NCBI GenBank assembly: GCA_017654935.2
Contig: CM065684.1
Coordinates: forward strand, 50,097,572 to 50,161,571
Source of the DNA: Phymorhynchus buccinoides
Taxonomy: Eukaryota; Mollusca; Gastropoda; Neogastropoda; Raphitomidae
DNA: 64,000 bases
Direction: 5' to 3'
The notes under the pieces are model-generated. The model ran no database searches, was not told where the DNA came from, and worked only from the letters and a program-made list of their open reading frames with translations. This document shows positions 49,446 to 61,262 of this stretch, in pieces (position 1 is the stretch's first letter; each line of letters starts with the position of its first letter). Made by a program: the position numbers and the translations under genes.

Positions 49446-49537
49446 TTAACAGGCACTCAGTGGACGGAAGATGAAAATGCAGGACACGGCAGTCTGGTCA
49501 TCACTGAACATCGACCAAAGTTCTAGCTTTGTGACAC
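49446..49537 (-). CDS. Unrecognised gene 2, candidate terminal exon
   Basis: After the acceptor GTGTGCAG, one frame reads VTKLELWSMFSDDQTAVSCI then FIFRPLSAC and TAA. To enter this frame the upstream exon must end at a GTCA|GTATGA donor (51058) rather than ATG|GTCAGT (51062); the other choice stops after four codons. I do not recognise the family. Confidence 0.55.
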
Positions 49538-49629
49538 CTGCACACAAAACAAGACACAATTAATGTCACTGTTTTACATATATATCTGAATCATTTTACA
49601 TAAATGCACATGCAGCATAAATAATAATA
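49538..49629 (-). other. Gene 2 intron, short unremarkable stretch
   Basis: Nothing recognised between the acceptor and the GC-rich repeat. Confidence 0.4.
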
Positions 49630-50340
49630 TACTAGCGCAACGCCGAGTACCGGTAATGCCTAGTACCGGTAACGCCTAGAAACGGTAACGCCAAGTACTG
49701 GTAACGCTGAGTACAGCAAATTTGAAGCGATTTGGTTAAGAAAAGGTGGAGTTATAAGGCCCTGTTTCCCGTTGTCGCTGCTCTGAGAGTGATGCGCTCT
49801 CCCTAGTAATGGTAACGCCTAGCAACGGTAACGGCAAGTACTGGTAACGCTGAGTACAGCAAATTTGAAGCGATTCGGCTAAGAAACGGCAGAGTTATAA
49901 GGCCCCGTTTCCCGTTGGCGCTGCTCTGAGAGTGATGTGCTCTCCCGATTCTCTTCAAATTTGCTGCCAGGCTTTGCCCCGGCCACAGCAAGCCTGACAG
50001 CGATTCGGTTAAGAAACGGCGGAGTTATTTGTGAAAAGGTGAAGCGGCATATATCACGCGCGTTTCTGATTTCGATTCGCTTCCAATTTGGCACATCGAT
50101 AGTCACCGTCCCCGGTCATCTACCTGCCAAATTTGAAGGCAATCGGTCCAGAAATACCGGAGATACGGGCGCCGAGAGGCCGGCGGATATGCGTTTCGCG
50201 CATTTGCCAAACCGCGCAAATGACACGGCCGCCTCGGTTGCCGTTGCCATCGCCCCGTTAGGGCTCATAGCAAATTTGAAGCGATTCGGTCGAAAAACGG
50301 CGGAGTTACAAGAGGCCCGTTTTGTGTTTCACACACACAG
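49630..50340. repeat. GC-richer repeat with iterated 'AAATTTGAAGCGATTCGG' blocks
   Basis: Blocks of the type AAATTTGAAGCGATT(T/C)GG and AAACGGCGGAGTTA recur about every 100-200 bp, both direct and inverted, mixed with CGGTAACGCC units at the left end. It is compositionally unlike its surroundings. No transposase seen. Class unknown. Confidence 0.6.
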
Positions 50341-50819
50341 CCACACACTTGCCTTTTATTATATGATTCCTTGTTCAGGGAAACAGAAATGTGCTAAACT
50401 AAGCAAATAAACAAGTTTTATAAAGTGTTGTGTTAATGACAATGCAACATTTTGTTGTCTATATGTTTGATGTGTGTGTGTGTTTAGGTCATATATGTTA
50501 CAAAGAACATCTGTTATTAGGCTGGAATATGTTCATTTTGTGATTACATTTTAAAAATTTGATTTTGTAATACAGGATAAAAGGTAAGATGTAAAATTCT
50601 GTAAAATGAATTTCAAATGGATGGGACGTTTAATAAGCCGCGAGGCTTGAAGGCTGAAGCCTGTCCCTACCTAACTACCTACCTACCTACCAGGATGTTA
50701 CCCCCCCCCCCCCCCCTCCACACACCACATATCTTATAATCCCTTCACACAAAAATATTCAGATATTTCCTCACCCATCTACCCAAAGCTCATCTCTCTA
50801 CACACTGACATACACACTC
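50341..50819 (-). other. Gene 2 intron, no exon seen
   Basis: Contains a CTAC tetramer run near 50668-50690 and a poly-C tract near 50701-50716. Confidence 0.5.
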
Positions 50820-50990
50820 AGAGACACACACATACACAGAGTGGTCACCATACTGACCATGACAAGCTTAGTGAGGCAGTGTGGGCCCAGCACATTGTAG
50901 GTGACTTAACACACACACACACAGAGTGGTCACCATACTGACCATGACAAGCTTAGTGAGGCAGTGTGGGCCCAGCACATTGTAGGTGAC

Positions 50991-51040
<50 letters not shown>

Positions 51041-51057
51041 TGGAGTGGTCATCATAC
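50820..51057 (-). repeat. Two extra copies of the gene 2 exon end and donor
   Basis: Units at about 50840-50910 and 50925-50992 repeat the last ~45 exon bases (minus strand CACTGCCTCACTAAGCTTGT) with the ATGGTCAGTATGG junction. They are separated by CA tracts, one of which runs from about 50994 to 51036. Confidence 0.9.
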
Positions 51058-51220
51058 TGACCATGACAGGCTTGGTGAGGCAGTGTGGGCCCAGCACATT
51101 GTAGGTGACCTCACTGAGGTCAAAGGGCTGGAACAGGATGTCCGACGACAGGAGAATGGCCAGCGCCGACTGTCGCTGCTGCTTCATCTCACGGAACTTG
51201 TTCACCTCTTCTCTGCGGGC
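51058..51220 (-). CDS. Unrecognised gene 2, internal exon
   Basis: It encodes ARREEVNKFREMKQQRQSAL, then AILLSSDILFQPFDLSEVTY and NVLGPHCLTKPVM: a charged, probably helical N-part followed by a mixed segment. The acceptor TTTTCCCAG is excellent. The donor is either ATG|GTCAGT (end 51062) or GTCA|GTATGA (end 51058). Both edges are copied in flanking arrays. I do not recognise the family. Confidence 0.82.
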
Positions 51221-51545
51221 CTGGGAAAACACAACACTTTGTCAGCATGGTCGGACATCAATGCTTCATCTCACGGAACTTGTTCACCTCTTCTCTGCGG
51301 GCCTGGGAAAACACAACGCTTTGTCAGCATGGTCGGACATCAATGCTTCATCTCACGGAACTTGTTCACCTCTTCTCTGCGGGCCTGGGAAAACACAACG
51401 CTTTGTGAGCATGGTCGGACATCAATGCTTCATCTCACGGAACTTGTTCACCTCTTCTCTGCGGGCCTGGCAAAACACAACGCTTTGTGAGCATGGTCGG
51501 AAATCAATGCTTATTTCTGCTATCGAGTTGGTCGGAAATCAATGT
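51221..51545 (-). repeat. 82-bp minisatellite repeating the gene 2 exon acceptor
   Basis: Three extra units, each with TGTTTTCCCAG (or TTTGCCAG in the last) plus the first ~40 exon bases, then intron. The most distal unit is followed by two partial GGTCGGAAATCAATG repeats. Confidence 0.92.
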
Positions 51546-51547
51546 TT

Positions 51548-51712
51548 ACTGTATTTTAGGCGATACATTTTTTCCCCAGACTGAGACCCCTGCACCTTAT
51601 AATGTGACTGATAATATAGTAAGAAAATAGAGTAACAAAATCTCAATTTTGTGTTAAATATTTGGGGTGCGCCTTATTATCAGGTGCGCCTTGTAGTCCG
51701 TAAAATATGGTA
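51548..51712. mobile_element. 'GGACTATAA' MITE, short copy, 165 bp
   Basis: CTGTATTTTAGGCGATAC and CTTGTAGTCCGTAAAATATG ends. This is the uninterrupted reference for the copy at 62925-63460. Confidence 0.7.
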
Positions 51713-52072
51713 TTTCTGTTTCGAGTTGTTGTTTTCATAAGCTTTCTGCTTCTAACCTTTTGCATGCAAGGGAAAGCACAACGGTCAACATCGTCAAAAA
51801 TCAAGGTTTGTTTTTGTTGTTGACCTTTTCATAAACTTTCTGCTTTATGAAACTTGTGCATGCAAGGGAAAGCGCAACAGGCAGCGTCATCAAAAATTAA
51901 TGTATGCTTTTGTTATGGAATTTTTCTTCAGGATTTTTAGTCCTTCTTTACAGAGGAATGACTATTGCGATACTTTTTGTCTGTTCCTTTCTTATCTTTG
52001 TCTGTTTGTCAGCCCATTATGTTGTGTACCACAGCGCAGAATCACTTCAAACTTTGTACAGTGGTATATAAC

Positions 52073-52202
52073 TTAAAGACCCCCCACGTCACGTGTCACA
52101 TTCCCTCTTATACTTGGGAGATTTCTTCAGATTTCTTACCAGCTATAAGAGGGAAAACACGTGAACACCATGATTTTGACACGTGACGTGGTGGGTCTTT
52201 AA
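52073..52202. mobile_element. Palindromic hairpin MITE with TTAA ends, 130 bp
   Basis: TTAAAGACCCCCCACGTCAC is mirrored by GTGACGTGGTGGGTCTTTAA, with CACGTGTCA/TGACACGTG arms and an internal TATAAGAGGGAAA. Partial relatives are at 2335-2440 and 14004-14160. Confidence 0.82.
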
Positions 52203-52299
52203 AGCAGGCGTCTCATTTTGAGTAACCTGTTGACCTCGACTTTGACAAATGAAATGATTGAATATAATGTCAAATTTCTTGTATTTTAAATCTTCACAG

Positions 52300-52440
52300 T
52301 TAAACGCTTTGTCCAGCCAAAGACGGACATGCTGGGCCAAAGTATTTCTTAGTTAGGCGCATAACAACAGCATGACGCACCTGCGCTCACACGGCAAGGA
52401 ACTGTCTGTGCGATCAAAGAAGAAGAAGAAGACAAAGAAA
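52300..52440 (+). mobile_element. SINE-like module A fragment with (GAA)n tail
   Basis: GACGGACATGCTGGGCCAAA and GCATGACGCACCTGCGCTCA match 8320-8400 and, inverted, 44880-45000. Confidence 0.7.
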
Positions 52441-52472
52441 AAGAAAACCTTGCCTTCCAAAGCCTTATTTAC

Positions 52473-52589
52473 CTGGGCGTTCTCAAAGTCTCCCGGCCTG
52501 AAGGTGGGCAGGGTGGCTAGGTGCTGTAAGGGGTACACCGTCTCCATGAAGGTCAGACGGAACTGGTCCTTCAGGTGCTCCTCATCTCT
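52473..52589 (-). CDS. Unrecognised gene 2, internal exon
   Basis: It encodes RDEEHLKDQFRLTFMETVYP, then LQHLATLPTFRPGDFENAQ. 39 codons, phase 0 at both ends, acceptor GTGCTCAG, donor CAG|GTAAAT. It joins in frame to the 51-kb exon. No array at its edges. Confidence 0.82.
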
Positions 52590-52648
52590 CTGAGCACACA
52601 CACACACAATCAACAATTTCAATCTCTTTATACACGCTCATTTTCCCT

Positions 52649-53015
52649 TTAACTCATTCAAGTCGTTCCAGCCATATATGTGCGGAATTGCTGTCAATTT
52701 GATGCATTTGCATCAAGGGAAGTAAATCTGTCACTTCTTAACTCGCTTCGCTCCCATAGATCACACGTTTGTCTCTGACTTTGCTTTTGTAGTGGTTTGT
52801 TGTGGGGAGACCAATCGGTGTAGAGAGTTTTTCTGTATAAAGTCTACATATAAAAAAGTCTGATCTACCACTTCCCTATGTCTAAACCTGCAGTAAAAAC
52901 TTGTAATCTTCTTTCATTTCTCCTTTTGTTTACGTATGTTTTGTTTGTGTGTATGCTGGAGTGATTTGTGATTTTTTTAAAATAATTCAAAATCGTTGTG
53001 ATGCGAATGAGTTAA
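52649..53015. mobile_element. TTAA MITE, family E, inverted relative to 20283
   Basis: TTAACTCATTCAAGTCGTTC and GATGCGAATGAGTTAA ends. It abuts another TTAA element, sharing the central TTAA. Confidence 0.85.
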
Positions 53016-53303
53016 ACCCCTTCAATGCCCATTAACAGACATTTTTTTTATGAGGTTGGTGGGAGGAGGCGTGAGGGAATTTTTCAATGGGAATTTTTTA
53101 CGAAGGCATGCAGCTTTTCTAACTTATATCTATAACGCTTTGTTCAACGGATAGTGTGTTCATTAATCTTTAAAAACAGTATGGGTTGTGCCTTCTTAAT
53201 TCGATTTATATCATGCTAGATGTTTGTTGTTGCTTTGTTAATTTAATTACCCCCCCTCCCCCTCTCCTTGAAATCAAAATGGCCACCACAGTGAAGAGGT
53301 TAA
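53012..53303. mobile_element. TTAA MITE adjacent to the previous one
   Basis: TTAAACCCCTTCAATGCCC and CAGTGAAGAGGTTAA ends. It shares its left TTAA with 52649-53015. Confidence 0.75.
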
Positions 53304-53832
53304 TAAAGACAGTGTGTATTTTTTCATAACCATAATCAAAACCCTTCATGCATCACGCTTGAATAATGTGTTCATTTTACGAGTAAGAAATAAAGATATA
53401 TTTTATGAATATCAAAACACAACTTATATGAAACTTAGTAACGTAGTCATAATTTTCACAAAATGTGTGTGAAAAAAATTTAAACATTAAATCCTTTGAA
53501 ACAAACAAACCAAAAGTGATGATTTTTTTAGTTTACAAATTAACAACAGTTTCTCAGATCTATATTATCTCCAAAATACTGATACTACTCCCTCAAATAC
53601 TTCTACTTCCTAAAAAAAACACCCACAAAACAACCAATAAACAAAACACATATACACAAAAAGTTTTATTCACATTTTAACTATTAAAAATCAGATAAAT
53701 AAATGTAACATTATCTCATTGTTAGAACCATTTTACTATCATAGCATTATACTCTAAAAATGGACACAGAACATTAATAAAAACAAAGATAAACATAAAA
53801 CCTCATCTGTTTAAATTTGTACCTTTAATATT

Positions 53833-53835
<3 letters not shown>
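53304..53835 (-). other. Gene 2 intron, AT-rich, no exon seen
   Basis: Nothing recognised. Confidence 0.5.
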
Positions 53836-54454
<619 letters not shown>

Positions 54455-54948
54455 TATGAAAACATTGATGTATGTCTTTGTGCTATTGTCATGATAGGGG
54501 CTGTTGGCCTAGATCATTAAACATTCCGAGTCCGAGTCTCTCTCTCTCTCTGTCTGTCTGTCACGCACACACACATAAACAAGCACACACATATAATCAC
54601 ATGTGCATGCACACATTGATTAATACACAATCAAGACACAACAGTAACAGCAATATCAGTTAGTTCACTCATAATGTGCATGCTGTTAGAATGTGTCTAA
54701 ATTAATCAATTTATAGGTGGGGTCTTACAAAATCAATGCAAGCATGCTTAAAAACATATAGAGAAATTAAAAATTAAAACAAGCAGGAAACACTAGAATA
54801 CCATACATTTAAACAGTGCAAAGTTTTGAATTGAACGAATGAATTAACCTTTCAAAGTTTCCATGAAAAAACATGCACATTTCAGATTATGTATCAGGAA
54901 AGAAAATCTGTAAAATTGACAGTCTGACAAGGGTTTGCATTGTTGTCT
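54455..54948 (-). other. Gene 2 intron, no exon seen
   Basis: Short CT and CA runs near 54536-54590; AT-rich afterwards. Confidence 0.5.
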
Positions 54949-55181
54949 TTAACCCCTTGACTGCCAGAGAAAATTAAAGAAAAAACCCATTGTACAAATC
55001 ATGCTATTAAAAAGACAACTGATAGAGCCAATCTGGCAAAATGGTCTGGGGATACACCGTATAGTTCTTTTGAATGTTAGAGCAAAACCCAGAATATCAG
55101 TTATTCCTCTTCACCTGATGACATCATCAGTGATGTCATCAAGTCAGTACGTGATACGTTATATGGCAGTCAAGGGGTTAT
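54949..55181. mobile_element. TTAA MITE, family B, 233 bp
   Basis: TTAACCCCTTGACTGCCAGA and GGCAGTCAAGGGGTTA ends, with GATGACATCATCAGTGATGT inside. It is the uninterrupted sibling of 18963-19338. Confidence 0.85.
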
Positions 55182-55413
55182 GCCTTCAGACCTTTACAGT
55201 TTTGTTTTCAGATTCTTGTGTCCCAAAGTGATAGAATGTTTTCGACGAATTTGAAAATCGGTAGAAGTTTTCATTAAAAAAATTATTATGGGAAACAGTT
55301 TTATAAACCAAATGCAGCAATTTCATATGGTTTGAAATTTTGGATAATACTACTCATGTTGACAAGACCATCACGTGGGTGACGTAGGAGTATGTGTGCT
55401 GAACAGCAGTTTA

Positions 55414-56090
55414 TTAACCCTCTGGGCATGATGAGCCCTGATCGGGGCTCCCCTGGACGAGCACGATGGGCTACGATCGTGGCTCAGTTCGGCTCAGTTC
55501 ATATTTCGCGCTGAACTTTGGCCAATCCAATAGGCGAATACAGCTAACCAATCAGAAAGCTCGTAGCACTCGTATGACTTCCTGCTGTCTGAATCTAGCC
55601 ATTTTATTGATCGGTTTGCAATTTTGTGTATGAAAAAGATTATGAAAGTGGTGATTGTGAGGATGAGGATGACACCAGTGATGAGTATGTTGCCCATAGC
55701 TACTCTGGAGACTTGGAAGGTAATTAGGCTTGTATTTTGGTTGCAAAGTGAAGGAAAAGGGTTCGACTATATGGTTTTGTGATGTCTAACACAAGCATCA
55801 GTGAAGGATCATCGTGGGATGGGGGTGGGGTGGGGTTAGCTGCAGCCACTTTGAAAGTGCTTTACTAGATTACTGCTGTCACCATTGCCTTGAGCAAGTT
55901 GTTTTCTTTACTTTCATTGCAAAATTCAAGCTTTCTTCTTTCTAAATGTGTATAGGTTTCCCAGTCAAATGTTTGTATGAGAGATAAAAAGTGAAAATAA
56001 GAAGTACCGGTTGACGTTTCTGCAGTCTTCAATTTTACGCCTGTCTCTTAGCTTACGTTTTTAACTTTTCCGTAGTGCCCAGAGGGTTAA
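55414..56090 (+). mobile_element. Probable piggyBac deletion derivative, 677 bp
   Basis: TTAACCCTCTGGGCA and TGCCCAGAGGGTTAA ends. Internally the plus strand at about 55611-55727 reads VYEKDYESGDCEDEDDTSDE then YVAHSYSGDLEG. Such an Asp/Glu/Ser-rich stretch is typical of piggyBac transposase N-termini. A possible donor (GAAG|GTAATT) follows. No catalytic domain remains and a stop lies just upstream. Confidence 0.6.
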
Positions 56091-56702
56091 AGATCCCTTG
56101 GAAGTGGGTCACTATCCACAATTGGGGCATGTGCACATTTACACAAACGTCCGCACAGAAATTCATCTGCAATCCACAAAAGAAAATCTGGAAGTACCAA
56201 ATATGAAAGAGAGTGCACATTGTTCGCCTGCCAAATTCAATGCGTGACTGCAGCGCGAGTGACCCGGGTTCAAATCAATCTGTCAGATACAATCATCCAA
56301 CAAAATAAAAACGAGGGAGTGAGGAAGATGGAGGGGGGTCAGAGGGGGTGGGGTGAAGTGGGGTGAAGGCTGCAAGAAAGTCGTGTGGCTTGTGCGTAAA
56401 CATAAGACACAAATTTAAATAGTGATGGTGCGCCACATAGGTGTTGTAATAAAGAAGATGAGAGCGATGAACAGATGGCATCGTTTTGCTAACTGATATA
56501 TCTCATCCAGAGGGACGGAGTTTAAAAAATACCCCCCCACCCCCCCCCCAATTTGTTATGACAGAGCCAAACAACATAAAGAATAAACAGCTAGAAATCG
56601 ACATTTTATAAATGATTTTGAAGCTATATTAGTCACTTCTGAATGGTGTAAAACAACAAAAATCTTATATGAAAACAGAAAAAAAGGAAATCAATTCATG
56701 CA
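56091..56702 (-). other. Gene 2 intron, no exon seen
   Basis: A tRNA-like 'GAGTGACCCGGGTTCAAATC' B-box motif near 56256-56275 suggests a short SINE-head fragment related to 61263. A C-rich run lies near 56531-56550. Confidence 0.5.
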
Positions 56703-56952
56703 TTAACCATTTCGCCGCCAGCCATTTCTCAGCCCAAATCACCATTAAACTTAACTGGGTAGAGAAAAAAAAATCACCTGCAATATTGGGAATATGTATA
56801 TCTGTGACATGCTTAACATTAGGCCTATCATTACCTCCCAAAATATAAAAAATAGGGTCTTCAGATAACAGGCCCTGGTTTGATGCCTTTTAGTGACATG
56901 GGTGTTAAACCATTGTGGTGCATAAATGCGACATTGGCGGTGAAAGGGTTAA
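56703..56952. mobile_element. TTAA MITE, family A, 250 bp
   Basis: TTAACCATTTCGCCGCC and GGCGGTGAAAGGGTTAA ends. Intact sibling used to recognise the LINE insertion at 42970-43602. Confidence 0.86.
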
Positions 56953-57117
56953 TTCTTTTTTTTTAAATTTGATACAATGCAATCATTCCTTACATAGGTG
57001 AAACCTTGCTCTCAAGTTAAATATAATTCTATGAGATAAAATCTCTAATTAGTGATTAGCTTGCAATTTTGTGCAAGGTCTGACACGGATACAGAAACAG
57101 AGTAATTAGAACTGGAT

Positions 57118-57351
57118 TAACCCCTTCACTGCCAGAGAAACTTTGAAAAAACATTGATTTTATTATTATAAAATTTAAAAAAAAGACCTGTTAGACTTAA
57201 ACTGAGAAAATGGTCTACAGTCAAAGATATATCTTTCCCGACTTGTCTAAACCAAAATCCAGCATTTCAGGACTATGACATCAGAAGTTATGACATCGTC
57301 GAAGACATCACAGACTGCAGTAGATATGGGGCAGGCAGTAAAGGAGTTATT
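57118..57351. mobile_element. TTAA MITE, family B2
   Basis: TTAACCCCTTCACTGCCAGA and GGCAGTAAAGGAGTTA ends, related to 18436-18606. Confidence 0.75.
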
Positions 57352-57389
57352 CACACACAAAAAAACACTGCAGCAGGAACATATTCTGA

Positions 57390-57396
<7 letters not shown>

Positions 57397-57472
<76 letters not shown>

Positions 57473-57474
57473 GG
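57397..57474. repeat. (GA)n with poly-G end
   Basis: GA on the plus strand for about 66 bases, ending in a run of G. Confidence 0.95.
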
Positions 57475-59618
57475 ACAGGATGAACAGAGAAAGAGAGGCA
57501 CTGACAGAAAACAAACATATCTAGAGTAAGAAGTATTGTTAATGTATTCTCTGGTTCTGGGAAATTATTTAATAAATGGATTTCTCTCTCACATACTTTA
57601 CACACAAAGCCCAAGAAAAAGGAAAGGGAAACAAGTTTGGTTTATACAACATTTTGCAAATCAACGACACTTTTAAATGAACAACAGCACAAGACTAACA
57701 CTATCTCTCTTCTCTGACTCCAAGTTCAACTGACTTGACCTTATAATCACACGGAACTCTTTGGCGGACAAAAACAGCAACACGACACAAAATGATGATG
57801 ACAAAATGAAAGCGGAAGCAGCTGAAGAAGTCAGTGAAGGGAACAAGAAGCGGCAGCTTGCAAAAAGAAAGATTACAGGTGGCACAGCCAAAGCTTTGTA
57901 AGCCCACAATATTCAGGTGAACCTAAACAGAACAACAAAAAACACACACAAAAGTGGGTTGCGGTGGAAGTCACACATACACAATTCGTGAGTGCCATAA
58001 ATTATTTTAATTTTTAAAATGAAAGATGATACTTACAATCTTCTCCTAACCATTCATTAAGGAGAACAAAAAGGCCATTAATATAAATGATGGTGAAAAA
58101 AACACCCAAAAAAAAACCACCCAGCCAGTTCAAACAAAACAACAATAAAGGGTGGGGTGGGTGTGAGGGTGGTTGGGGTTAATGAAGATGAAAAGGGAAA
58201 GAAAGACAGGCAGAAAAGAAGAAGAAACAAAAGAAGGAAAACATATCAAAAGGAGAAATAAAGAGGATGAAGAACAAACATACATATAATGACCATCAGA
58301 TTGCAAGACAATCTGTGAACATGCTTTATACTGCATGAAAGAAAAACAAATACTGTTTTCAGATGTCCGTAACTGAAATGCAGTTGTTGTTGTTGTCGTT
58401 GTCATACCCTGGCTTAAAGACTCCAGGGATCATCCCAACAGCCGAAGCACTCGAACACTATGGTACAAATGCACCAGCTAGGGATGAGAACATTACGTGT
58501 GTGACCGTTTTTGATTACCCCGCCACATGGGCAGCCACACTCCAACTTCAGAGGATTTTGGACTGATGATGTTATGCTAGGAGCTTGCCATGGCTAAAGA
58601 CAATCCCTGCATAACTATTAAGAACATAACAACATTTTGATGTAGCCATGGTGTTCTAGCTTATGCCAATTGATCTGACACGTGAAATGCAGTAACATTT
58701 CACTATTTTCCGTATAATAGTCAACAAAATGGGTTCACAAAGATTGACATGCATAGTAAATCAGTGCTTTAAAAACAGATGTGTGCCTTGGGCATTATTA
58801 GGATCATTACTCATAATGCATAACAGTGTTCCCTTCAAAACATTCACAATGTTTCTGCACTAAAACTACAATTAACAAAACCTCTGAACTGTCATAATCT
58901 TTCAGCATAATGGTTCATGCCTTAATCACAAAAGCATCACAACCTGCCACAAACTCTAAAATTAATCTTGTGGAAACAGCAGGCTATACACTGCTCTGAC
59001 AACAAAGCAAAAAGGGGCTATACATATATGCTATTGTCTTTGCAAGGGTCAAACCTGACAATTTTCAAAACAAGGTCACGAGACAACGCCCCCCACGAAG
59101 CTGAGCACTTTTAATCAATTTAAAGCAATTTGCATGCATAATCGGGGCTCTTATACAACACCAATCAGGTTTTCGCTTACAGCAAAGCTGGGTTTTTTCC
59201 AGTTGTTTTTGTTGTTGTTGAGAAAAAATGGAATTCCTTCTGTACCGATTTTTCAAAAAAAGGATTTCCTTCCTGAGAAGGAATCAGTTTAAGCCATGTC
59301 TTTGCGGTAAAGCAGCCACAACATAATCCACTCTTCCGTCTGAACAGAAATGCTTCCCACCCCTCCCCCTGCCTCATTCCTTTCCCCCCAAGAGTTTAAA
59401 TAAAACAAAATAAGCAGGAGTCAAGAAGAAGGGGCCAACCTGCAAACAGTTTAGTCCGTTAAACAGAACCAAGCAAACACAAATCAGCACAACAAACAAA
59501 ACATCTAACCTAAATAATCTGAACAACAAAAAGGAAATTGTCTTAAAGCATTGATGCAAGAAATTCATTCAAAATCGAAACACAGAACAGGAAACAAAAA
59601 ATGTGAACATTGCAGTAC
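57475..59618 (-). other. Gene 2 intron or intergenic, no exon recognised
   Basis: A block at about 58385-58565 (ACGTGTGTGACCGTTTTTGA, CCCCGCCACATGGGCAGCCA) looks like a dispersed repeat. The minus-strand open frame 57673-57909 is hydrophobic but has no supporting splice context. Confidence 0.45.
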
Positions 59619-59669
59619 CCAGGTCACCAACGGCTTCTGGTCTGATCTTAGGAAGCGAGAGGAGTCTTT
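59619..59669 (-). CDS. Candidate gene 2 exon predicted from its acceptor array
   Basis: The acceptor GGGGTTCAG is followed by KDSSRFLRSDQKPLVTW in the frame that joins in phase 0 to the exons at 52.5 and 62.9 kb. Two donors are possible, TTG|GTGACC (59628) or TGG|GTACTG (59619). It is supported mainly by the array that repeats its acceptor, as seen at proven exons. No homology recognised. Confidence 0.45.
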
Positions 59670-60735
59670 CTGAACCCCATAAGGTAAATGTAAAGATGGG
59701 CAATGTGATCAGCAACTCATGTTCTACACTATTTATTAAACTCTAATCTTAGGAAGCAAGAGGAGTCTTTCTGAACCCCATAAGGTAAATGTAAAGATGG
59801 GCAATGTGATCAGCAACTCATGTTCTACGCTATTTATTAAACTATTTATTAAACTCTAATCTTAGGAAGCGAGAGGAATCTTTCTGAACCCCATAAGATA
59901 AACGTAGAGATGGGCAATGTGATCAGCAACTCATGTTCTACGCTATTTATTAAACTACTATTTATTCAACTCTAATCTCAGGAAGCGAGAGGAGTCTTTC
60001 TGAACCCCATAAGGTAAATGTAAAGATGGGCAATGTGATCAGCAACTCATGTTCTACGCTATTTATTAAACTATTTATTAAACTCTAATCTTAGGAAGCG
60101 AGAGGAATCTTTCTGAACCCCATAAGATAAACGTAGAGATGGGCAATGTGATCAGCAACTCATGTTCTACGCTATTTATTAAACTACTATTTATTCAACT
60201 CTAATCTCAGGAAGCGAGAGGAGTCTTTCTGAACCCCATAAGGTAAATGTAAAGATGGGCAATGTGATCAGCAACTCATGTTCTACGCTATTTATTAAAC
60301 TCTAATCTTAGGAAGCGAGAGGAATCTTTCTGAACCCCATAAGATAAACGTAAAGATGGGCAATGTGATCAGCAACTCATGTTCTACGCTATTTATTAAA
60401 CTACTATTTATTCAACTCTAATCTCAGGAAGCGAGAGGAGTCTTTCTGAATCCCATAAGATAAACGTAAAGATGGGCAATGTGATCAGCGACTCATGTTC
60501 TACACTATTTATTAAACTCTAATCTTAGGAAGCGAGAGGAGTCTTTCTGAATCCCATAAGGTAAACGTAAAGATGGGCAATGTGATCAGCAACTCATGTT
60601 CTACGCTATTTATTAAACTCTAATCTTAGGAATCGAGAGGAGTCTTTCTGAACCCCATAAGGTAAACGTAAAGATGGGCAATGTGATCAGCGACTCATGT
60701 TCTAAACTATTTATTAAACTCTATCACAAATTCTT
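59670..60735 (-). repeat. ~100-120-bp tandem array carrying the candidate exon's acceptor
   Basis: Nine extra units, each containing on the minus strand CCCATCTTTACATTTACCTT, then a GGGGTTCAG or GGGATTCAG acceptor, then AAAGACTCCTCTCGCTTCCT. A TTTATTAAAC filler differs in length between units. Confidence 0.85.
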
Positions 60736-61262
60736 TCTTTGCAACTTCAAACGACTGTTTGCTGGTTAACAGCTACGATACCAGCAAACAAACACTGGTT
60801 GAGCAGATGTGAACTAAATTAAACAATACAGAAATACTGAGTCACCATACTAGTACTATATCTACATAGCAGTAGAGTGATATGATCACTTTGTCATTTT
60901 GACACTAAGTTCTTTATTTAACACATAAATATGGAAATAGAACGCAAAAACGCTGGATCAACCAGCGGCGTGGCAGCATTTTTGGCTCCAGTTACCTTGA
61001 CCTTTGACCAATGACCTTCTATCTCCTAACTTGGCCTAGATATCCAAACTACCTGTCCGCATGCAAAATTTGAGTGTCCTATGTCCCTCCGTTCAAACGC
61101 TATCGTGTTATCATAGTCAGCCAGCCAGGAACAAACAGACAGCCGTGAAAACATTAACCAGCTTTTGCTTCATCGCTGGTTAAACATGTGCTTAGGTGCA
61201 TCTACACTCATACACAACGCACCCAAAGGCATTATTCAAAAGCAAAAGGGAGGAAGGTGGCA
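60736..61262. other. Intron or intergenic with one dispersed repeat
   Basis: About 60950-61190 reads like a repeat of the 'TTGACCTTTGACCAATGACC ... AAACAGACAG' kind common in marine invertebrates; class unknown. An internal palindrome pairs TGGATCAACCAGCG with CGCTGGTTAA. Confidence 0.45.

Noticed and set aside
57673..57909. Hydrophobic 78-codon minus-strand frame as an exon of gene 2
   Set aside because: No convincing acceptor or donor in frame and no homology seen.
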